Source of the DNA: Phoronis pallida
Taxonomy: Eukaryota; Phoronida; Phoronidae
Reading direction: 5' to 3'
NCBI GenBank assembly: GCA_028565715.1
Contig: JAOXYC010209350.1
Span: forward strand, 1-11,370
Length of the DNA: 11,370 nucleotides
Shown here piece by piece: positions 9,801-11,370 of this stretch. The notes under the pieces are model-generated. The model searched no databases. It saw only the letters and a list, made by a program, of their open reading frames with translations, and was not told the origin of the DNA. Numbering within the stretch: the first letter of the stretch is position 1; the number at the start of each line of letters is the position of its first letter. The position numbers and the translations under genes are program-made.

Positions 9801-11370
9801 GTGTGTTCTCTTTAAATAGTTTAAAACTAGCTTGCCGTTAATAAATTTGAATAGACTGCTGTCAGACAAGGTACGAGACTTCTTAGAGTTGATCCCAAGA
9901 TGCAATTTATTTATAAGTATCGGCAATGGCTTGTATTTTGTTTGTGAGCTATACTTTATCATTCAAATTTACTAGAGTTGGTAGACTAGACAATGAAGAA
10001 GAATTTCAAGTACCTAAAGCTGTCGCAGGTAGGTTTGCCAGTATAAGCAAACTACGGATAAAGGGCATGCTAAGATAAAGAAGGAAAAACAAAACGTTTT
10101 AACGCTGACATTCTTGTTAAACGTTGACATATTGTTATACTTGGAAGATTTCAAAAAGGTTAATTAAAAAAGACACCAATTAAAGATGCATAAGCCGTAT
10201 CGGTGACCATAAAAGTAATAAAAAATAAACTAAAGTGAAACTTGCCTATTTAGAATTGCATGCACCATACTTGGAATATCCCAATTTCCTGGTTCCACAA
10301 CTGTAATATGAATGCGTTGCTGAATGCCTTTTAAAGCGTAAAATAACTAACGTTGGCCAAAACAAGTTAAATTGTAATCTGTTATAAGTCATATTTGCCA
10401 CTTCATTTTTTTTTAATATTTGCTGCATGTCGATTTTCACTGCAGTTTAATTTGATGACTTTTATTGTCATGGATAAGGCTTATGCATCTTTAAAAATGT
10501 TATACTGGAGAATGGGATGTACATGAACGATCAATTTTTTAGGCGTCACGGGCGGATTGAAAATAAGCTTATAAACGGATGCAGCGCCAATAGTTACGAT
10601 ATCGCCATATAGATGGCGCTTGTGTTGGGTTTCTTCCTTCCGGTTTCCACCATATTGTAGAAGCATTTCAATAAACAAAGTTGAACATTCAAACATCCTT
10701 ACTCGTTCCCTTACTGGCGCAGAGATCATGATTTTAAAGAACTTCGCCTGAAGAAATGACTGAAGCTTTTCTTTTCAGAGGCTCGTATTAGCGATATCGT
10801 CATTAAGAACAGTGGACCACATTTATACCTTCACCAGTTCCACGCCATGTTGCTCAAGCGCATCCTGAACACACTCAGGAACAAAGTCGTGACAATTTCA
10901 CAGTTATTAATCCCTCTCTTCTTCACAACCATAGCTCTCATTGTGCACAAAACACGACCAATGATGGCCGCCGACCTCCCGAATCTCAAGCTTACAATCA
11001 GCATGTTTGATGATCTGGTTGTCCCTTATAGTCACGACAGCTCCAACGTTTCTACCAGTTTAGCCAGTTTATTCTCTGCGCACGTCCATGCAGAAGGGGC
11101 AGGTGATGTCATTTTTACCCCGGATGTCAATAATTATATGTTGGAAAAGGGAGTCGAAGATCTTCCCGAATACAACAAGCATTTTCTAATAGGGGCATCG
11201 TTCCAAAATTTTACACGAGAGAACGACACTAAAGACCACTCACAGGGGTTAATGATCTTCAACAATCAGCCCTACCATGCTATAGCGGTTGGGTTCACGA
11301 CAATATCAAACGCCTTCCTGCACTATTATGTGAATGACAGTTACATATTTGACGCAAATAATCATCCTTT
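517..11370 (+). CDS. ABCA3: ABCA3-like ABC transporter, 13 exons, 3' end beyond window
   Basis: Gene-level entry. Coding segments: 517-880, 3094-3220, 4202-4326, 5067-5323, 6017-6254, 6800-6973, 7136-7594, 7859-8013, 8295-8450, 8848-9058, 9344-9593, 9976-10028 and 10779-11370. Codon phase is continuous across all twelve GT-AG introns and no internal stop occurs. Seen in the protein: LLWKN at 11-15, TM1 at 23-47, a ~215-residue extracellular domain, TM2-TM6 between 263 and 470, Walker A GHNGAGKT at 567-574, Q-loop Q614, signature LSGGQ at 666-670, Walker B ending D690-E691, H-loop H722, and TM7 near 892-912. The short first extracellular domain and GYFEEGFL before TM2 point to the ABCA3 clade rather than ABCA1/4/7. 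Known of the family: ATP-driven lipid movement in plasma or endolysosomal membranes; vertebrate ABCA3 loads phospholipid into lamellar bodies. The exact substrate here is unknown, and one-to-one orthology with vertebrate ABCA3 is inferred. Confidence 0.94.
1085..2020. repeat. degenerate tandem duplication with TGCACTYAATGACC motif
   Basis: Two diverged units offset by about 430-455 bp (roughly 1085-1560 and 1560-2020). Matching landmarks include TACTCGATATTAGC, TTATAACCTAAGTT (1391 and 1846), TTATGCACTCAATGACC (about 1459 and 1892) and GTTTTGAATATCAT (1542 and 1974). Inside each unit the phrase TGCACTTAATGACC, then TTGCACC and TTGA, occurs twice, giving starts at 1179, 1321, 1633 and 1776, with shorter relatives at about 1461 and 1894. 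The AT content is high. This looks like an old local duplication of a sequence that already had an internal repeat. No protein is encoded. Confidence 0.8.
2218..2470. repeat. long inverted repeat (~105-bp arms, 48-bp spacer)
   Basis: The arm at about 2218-2322 is the imperfect reverse complement of 2371-2470. Matching blocks include CATTCTCAAG / CTTGAGAATG, ACAAACAAG / CTTGTTTGT, CATCTTTATTCT / AGAATAAAGATG and GTAGAAAGTT / AACTTTCTAC. The structure would fold into a long hairpin and is typical of a foldback or MITE-type non-autonomous element, or of an inverted duplication. I see no transposase and cannot define target-site duplications. Confidence 0.75.
2761..2880. other. GC-richer block of unknown origin in intron 1
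   Basis: This stretch is clearly less AT-rich than the surrounding intron and stays open in two forward frames and one reverse frame. It contains the partly palindromic TCGACTCAGGTCGA and a string of GCG/CAGCG-type words. It does not match any ABCA segment and is not needed for phase continuity. It may be a fragment of a mobile element, but I do not recognise the family. Confidence 0.35.
3094..3220 (+). CDS. ABCA3: ABCA exon 2: extracellular domain 1, middle part
   Basis: Completes Gly122 and runs to the first two bases of Arg164. The frame begins FSNEEEMV, like the FPSEKDFEDYI stretch of human ABCA3, continues through the VVF motif at 143-145, and ends in SYKI-R, matching the conserved YxxR/YKIR of ABCA proteins. 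It contains the only cysteine in ECD1 (C141) and sequon NIS at 158. The acceptor TTTCAG is at 3088-3093. The donor ATAAG|GTAGGT at 3221 lies almost at the edge of an inverted-repeat element. The other open forward frame here stops at 3127-3129 and is not coding. Confidence 0.9.
3224..3353. repeat. palindromic MITE-like element next to exon 2 donor
   Basis: Arms 3231-3265 and 3311-3345 are reverse complements at 32 of 35 positions, and weaker pairing extends outward to about 3224 and 3353. Between the arms lies a second perfect 8-bp stem, CGTCCTTG / CAAGGACG (3267-3274 and 3278-3285), with a 3-nt loop. The outer arm begins within about three bases of the exon 2 splice donor. There is no coding capacity. 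It fits a small non-autonomous foldback or MITE element; the family is unknown. Confidence 0.8.
3773..4200 (-). mobile_element. decayed Penelope-like retroelement, GIY-YIG endonuclease region
   Basis: On the minus strand, from 4200 leftward, the translation contains [41 protein letters not shown] and then a TAA stop. After a frame change it resumes with [25 protein letters not shown] and [14 protein letters not shown] before a TAG at about 3773. This order (VVYKI-C, YIGETGR, R..EH, then SAV-E-H-IDWD and the RRI-E...I terminal block) is that of the C-terminal GIY-YIG nuclease of Penelope-like elements. It is broken: a premature stop, a frameshift, and the YIG-type motif replaced around FYEVETGR. 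The 5' end is missing, and the remnant stops where exon 3 begins. It is presumed dead. Confidence 0.85.
4202..4326 (+). CDS. ABCA3: ABCA exon 3: extracellular domain 1, distal part
   Basis: Begins with the last base of Arg164 and ends with the first base of Gly206. The frame reads [20 protein letters not shown], then IYPPEQ and LTGGDP-G. In ABCA3-type proteins this is the region between Y-x-x-R-F and the G-Y-x-x-E-G-F motif, with its W-x-T and GG-x-P-G landmarks. The length is 2 modulo 3, exactly what joins exon 2 to exon 4. The upstream frame is closed by TAG at 4188-4190. The acceptor ACTTCAAG|G has a poor pyrimidine tract. The donor CCGG|GTAAGG at 4327 is strong. Confidence 0.84.
4327..5066 (+). 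other. intron 3 (740 nt)
   Basis: GT at 4327, AG at 5065-5066. It contains a forward open frame at 4567-4863 whose part near 4712-4780 is cysteine-rich, with a C-x2-C-x5-x-x-C spacing in [16 protein letters not shown]. This faintly resembles half of a PHD-type zinc finger, as found in some retroelement gag proteins. It is not in phase with the transporter. I treat the intron as non-coding. Confidence 0.7.
5067..5323 (+). CDS. ABCA3: ABCA exon 4: end of ECD1, TM2, EKERRLK loop
   Basis: Codes residues 206-291, ending exactly between codons. It opens with [12 protein letters not shown], the hallmark just before TM2 in the ABCA3 group. It then has sequon NGT at 228, TM2 at about 263-283 ([17 protein letters not shown]), and the conserved cytoplasmic EKERRLK at 285-291, which contacts the nucleotide-binding domain in this family. 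The acceptor GCTAG is at 5062-5066. The donor TTGAAG|GTAAGG at 5324 is strong. Reading past the donor stays open for 23 more codons to a second good donor at 5393. Confidence 0.93.
5384..5392 (+). other. candidate 9-nt in-frame microexon
   Basis: Nine bases (GAAATTTGC) are framed by an acceptor-like TTTTTACCTCAG with a branch-point-like CTAAAT about 20 nt upstream, and by a consensus donor GTAAGT. Exon 4 ends and exon 5 starts in phase 0, so inclusion would add Glu-Ile-Cys between K291 and E292 without a frameshift. The family's conserved LKE motif is restored when it is skipped, so skipping is the default expectation. Chance occurrence is quite possible. Confidence 0.25.
5593..5706. repeat. 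degenerate ~38-bp tandem repeats
   Basis: Units begin at 5593, 5631 and 5668 with CTTTCC. Units one and three are close: both read GTTTCCGT(G/T)GCGTG then GCGGATA. The middle unit shares mainly the start and a GCGCGTGA core. Spacing is 38 and 37 bases. The repeats are GC-richer than the surrounding intron. Confidence 0.55.
5802..5817 (+). other. tRNA T-arm / B-box-like sequence (possible SINE remnant)
   Basis: CGGGTTCGATTCCCGG forms a perfect 5-bp stem around TTCGAT and matches the RNA polymerase III B-box consensus GGTTCGANNCC. No A box, anticodon arm or acceptor stem is found in the 70 bases upstream, so this is not a tRNA gene. A fragment of a tRNA-derived SINE head is the simplest reading. 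Confidence 0.5.
6017..6254 (+). CDS. ABCA3: ABCA exon 5: TM3 and TM4
   Basis: Codes residues 292-370 plus one base of codon 371. It begins [18 protein letters not shown], the family's E-x-M-x-x-M-G-x-x-x-W-x-H-W-x-x-W-F signature. TM3 is about 309-329 and TM4 about 345-367, ending in VFFSK. The short YTDPSIL segment between them corresponds to the SDPSL motif of ABCA3. Acceptor TTTTAG at 6011-6016; donor AAAG|GTGAGT at 6255. Confidence 0.95.
6255..6799 (+). other. intron 5 (545 nt)
   Basis: GT at 6255, AG at 6798-6799. Apart from the palindrome at 6616-6722 nothing recognisable is present. Open frames at 6286-6612 and 6470-6673 show no domain and are not in phase with the flanking exons. Confidence 0.8.
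6616..6722. repeat. near-perfect 107-bp palindromic element
   Basis: The core arms 6632-6665 and 6672-6705 pair at 32 of 34 positions around a 6-nt loop, CGGTGT. Pairing continues, with small gaps, out to TACAAT (6616-6621) and ATTGTA (6717-6722), so the whole unit is bounded by TA dinucleotides. The size, full palindromy and TA ends suggest a MITE of a TA-targeting family such as Tc1/mariner; this assignment is inferred. The transcript would form a very stable hairpin inside the intron. Confidence 0.85.
6800..6973 (+). CDS. ABCA3: ABCA exon 6: TM5 and following loop
   Basis: Completes Ala371 and runs to the first base of Gly429. It encodes TM5 at about 374-393 ([19 protein letters not shown]), the re-entrant/second exporter segment with the YIPYFF-APRY motif diagnostic of ABCA proteins, and then [16 protein letters not shown] at 411-426. 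Acceptor TTTCAG at 6794-6799; donor ACTG|GTAAGT at 6974. Confidence 0.95.
7136..7594 (+). CDS. ABCA3: ABCA exon 7: TM6, linker and NBD1 Walker A
   Basis: Codes residues 429-581, plus one base. It starts [17 protein letters not shown], then TM6 at about 449-470 and the [17 protein letters not shown] motif at 468-486. A charged, divergent cytoplasmic linker follows (about 495-528), and then NBD1 begins with [10 protein letters not shown] (A-loop aromatic probably F540). The [18 protein letters not shown] segment carries Walker A at 567-574 with the ATP phosphate-binding K573. Acceptor GAAACAG ends at 7135; donor ACTG|GTAAGG at 7595. Confidence 0.96.
7859..8013 (+). CDS. ABCA3: ABCA exon 8: NBD1 Q-loop region
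   Basis: Codes residues 582-633 and ends in phase 0. The frame is [14 protein letters not shown] followed by [19 protein letters not shown] and EHLYFFAK. Q614 in CPQHD is the Q-loop glutamine that couples the nucleotide site to the membrane domain, and LGxCPQHDxLFDxLTVxEHL is the canonical ABCA sequence. Acceptor TTTCTAG ends at 7858; donor GCTAAG|GTAATA at 8014. Confidence 0.95.
8295..8450 (+). CDS. ABCA3: ABCA exon 9: NBD1 helical subdomain and ABC signature
   Basis: Exactly 52 codons (634-685), phase 0 at both ends. It opens LKGC, runs through the helical subdomain ([16 protein letters not shown]) and ends with [26 protein letters not shown] at 666-670 is the consensus ABC signature; many ABCA3 sequences have LSGGM at this place, so the canonical Q is notable but not odd. 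Acceptor TTTTTTGCAG ends at 8294; donor TCTAAG|GTAAAG at 8451. Confidence 0.95.
8451..8847 (+). other. intron 9 (397 nt), featureless
   Basis: GT at 8451, AG at 8846-8847. I see no repeat, mobile element, RNA gene or domain in this stretch. The forward open frame at 8535-8747 has no recognisable content and is out of context. Confidence 0.75.
8848..9058 (+). CDS. ABCA3: ABCA exon 10: NBD1 Walker B, D-loop, H-loop
   Basis: Codes residues 686-755 plus one base. [12 protein letters not shown] supplies Walker B (686-691, with D690 for magnesium and E691 as catalytic base) and the D-loop at 694-697. RRQIWDILQ and [14 protein letters not shown] follow, with H-loop H722. The exon closes with [25 protein letters not shown], the standard ABCA end of the catalytic core. 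All catalytic residues of NBD1 are intact. Acceptor ACTTAG ends at 8847; donor TATG|GTAATT at 9059. Confidence 0.96.
9344..9593 (+). CDS. ABCA3: ABCA exon 11: post-NBD1 regulatory region
   Basis: Completes Gly756 and runs to two bases of Arg839. It starts [15 protein letters not shown], then [22 protein letters not shown] and [15 protein letters not shown], all standard for the regulatory (R) domain that follows each ABCA nucleotide-binding domain. The donor ATGAG|GTTAGC at 9594 is weak (+3 T, and no AAGT context). It is nevertheless required, because the next exon supplies the conserved VGRL. If it is not used, the frame adds LAGED and stops at 9610-9612. Confidence 0.88.
9594..9975 (+). other. 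intron 11 (382 nt)
   Basis: GT at 9594, AG at 9974-9975. It begins with an in-frame stop (TGA at 9610-9612) if retained. The remainder is AT-rich, with AATTGACACC and AAGGAC words near 9700-9770 that suggest faint partial palindromy. I see no coding or mobile-element signature I can name. Confidence 0.75.
9976..10028 (+). CDS. ABCA3: ABCA exon 12: short regulatory-domain exon
   Basis: Only 53 nt: the last base of Arg839, then [17 protein letters not shown] (840-856) and one base of codon 857. VGRL continues the family pattern EEVFLRVGKL, which fixes both this exon and the weak donor of exon 11. The acidic stretch after it is typical of the variable segment before the second half of the transporter. 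Acceptor ACTAG ends at 9975; donor GCAG|GTAGGT at 10029. Confidence 0.84.
10029..10778 (+). other. intron 12 (750 nt)
   Basis: GT at 10029, AG at 10777-10778, with a good pyrimidine tract before the acceptor. It contains the TTAA-bounded inverted-repeat element (10180-10494). A less AT-rich stretch at about 10545-10720 includes AGCGCCA / TGGCGCT as a short stem (10582-10588 and 10614-10620). The minus-strand open frame over 10481-10729 shows no family I recognise. A weak ~25-bp direct repeat with GACAT...TTGTTA is near 10095-10140. Confidence 0.75.
10180..10494. repeat. inverted-repeat element bounded by TTAA
   Basis: Arms at about 10184-10241 and 10432-10490 are imperfect reverse complements. 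AGATGCATAAGCC pairs exactly with GGCTTATGCATCT, followed by matches through ATAAAAGT / ACTTTTAT and AGTGAAA / TTTCACT. TTAA stands immediately outside both ends (10180-10183 and 10491-10494), which would be the target-site duplication of a piggyBac-type insertion. The terminal bases are not the CCY start usual for piggyBac, so the family is uncertain. There is no transposase; it is probably a non-autonomous MITE. Confidence 0.7.
10779..11370 (+). CDS. ABCA3: ABCA exon 13 (open at window end): linker, TM7, ECD2 start
   Basis: Supplies AG of Glu857 and runs in one open frame to codon 1053 plus two bases at the window edge. It encodes the second-half hook ([16 protein letters not shown], 877-892, mirroring LLWKN of the N-terminus), TM7 at about 892-912, and extracellular domain 2 with sequons NVS and NFT. 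It includes FNNQPYHA, the conserved FNNQ-YH motif of ABCA extracellular domain 2. Acceptor TTTTCAG at 10772-10778; using the AG two bases later would run into a stop within four codons. No donor is seen before 11370, so the exon continues. Confidence 0.94.

Noticed and set aside
10481-10729. Minus-strand open frame in intron 12 as a gene
   Set aside because: It is short, overlaps the end of an inverted-repeat element, and has no recognisable family.
10779-10790. Acceptor two bases downstream (CAGAG) for exon 13
   Set aside because: It shifts the frame into a TAG within four codons; the upstream AG keeps the frame open to the window end.

Overview
The window is eukaryotic genomic DNA from an animal. 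It carries one large, intron-rich, plus-strand protein-coding gene: an ABC subfamily A (ABCA) full transporter of the ABCA3-like type. I could assemble 13 coding exons, starting with the initiator Met at 517 and running off the right edge at 11370. The twelve introns all have GT...AG borders. The codon phase is continuous through every junction, giving 3161 coding bases, or 1053 codons plus two bases. Vertebrate ABCA3 is roughly 1700 residues, so about 60% of the protein is here; the remainder (last part of extracellular domain 2, most of TMD2, NBD2) lies downstream.

Layout: 1-516 is upstream/5' flank with small repeats. Exons 1-4 (517-5323) encode the N-terminal cytoplasmic hook, TM1, a short first extracellular domain and TM2. 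They are separated by the three largest introns but one. Exons 5-7 (6017-7594) encode the rest of the first membrane domain and the start of nucleotide-binding domain 1 with Walker A. Exons 8-10 (7859-9058) encode the Q-loop, ABC signature, Walker B, D-loop and H-loop. Exons 11-12 (9344-10028) encode the post-NBD1 regulatory region. Exon 13 (10779-11370 and beyond) encodes the linker, TM7 and the start of extracellular domain 2.

The introns are AT-rich and carry decayed repeats: a degenerate tandem duplication and a long inverted repeat in intron 1; a compact palindromic element and an antisense Penelope-like retroelement GIY-YIG remnant in intron 2; short tandem repeats and a tRNA T-arm-like sequence in intron 4; a near-perfect 107-bp palindrome in intron 5; and a TTAA-bounded inverted-repeat element in intron 12. 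The repeat types and the intron-exon layout suggest an invertebrate metazoan (marine deuterostome or lophotrochozoan would fit), but the sequence does not let me name the species.

The most interesting points are how close mobile-element sequence lies to both splice sites of intron 2, a possible 9-nt in-frame microexon (or 69-nt in-frame exon extension) after exon 4, a weak donor at the end of exon 11 whose non-use would give a half-transporter stopping at 9612, and the set of four unrelated-looking palindromic elements in one gene. I see no evidence of a bacterial-type system, a CRISPR array, an operon or a second protein-coding gene.
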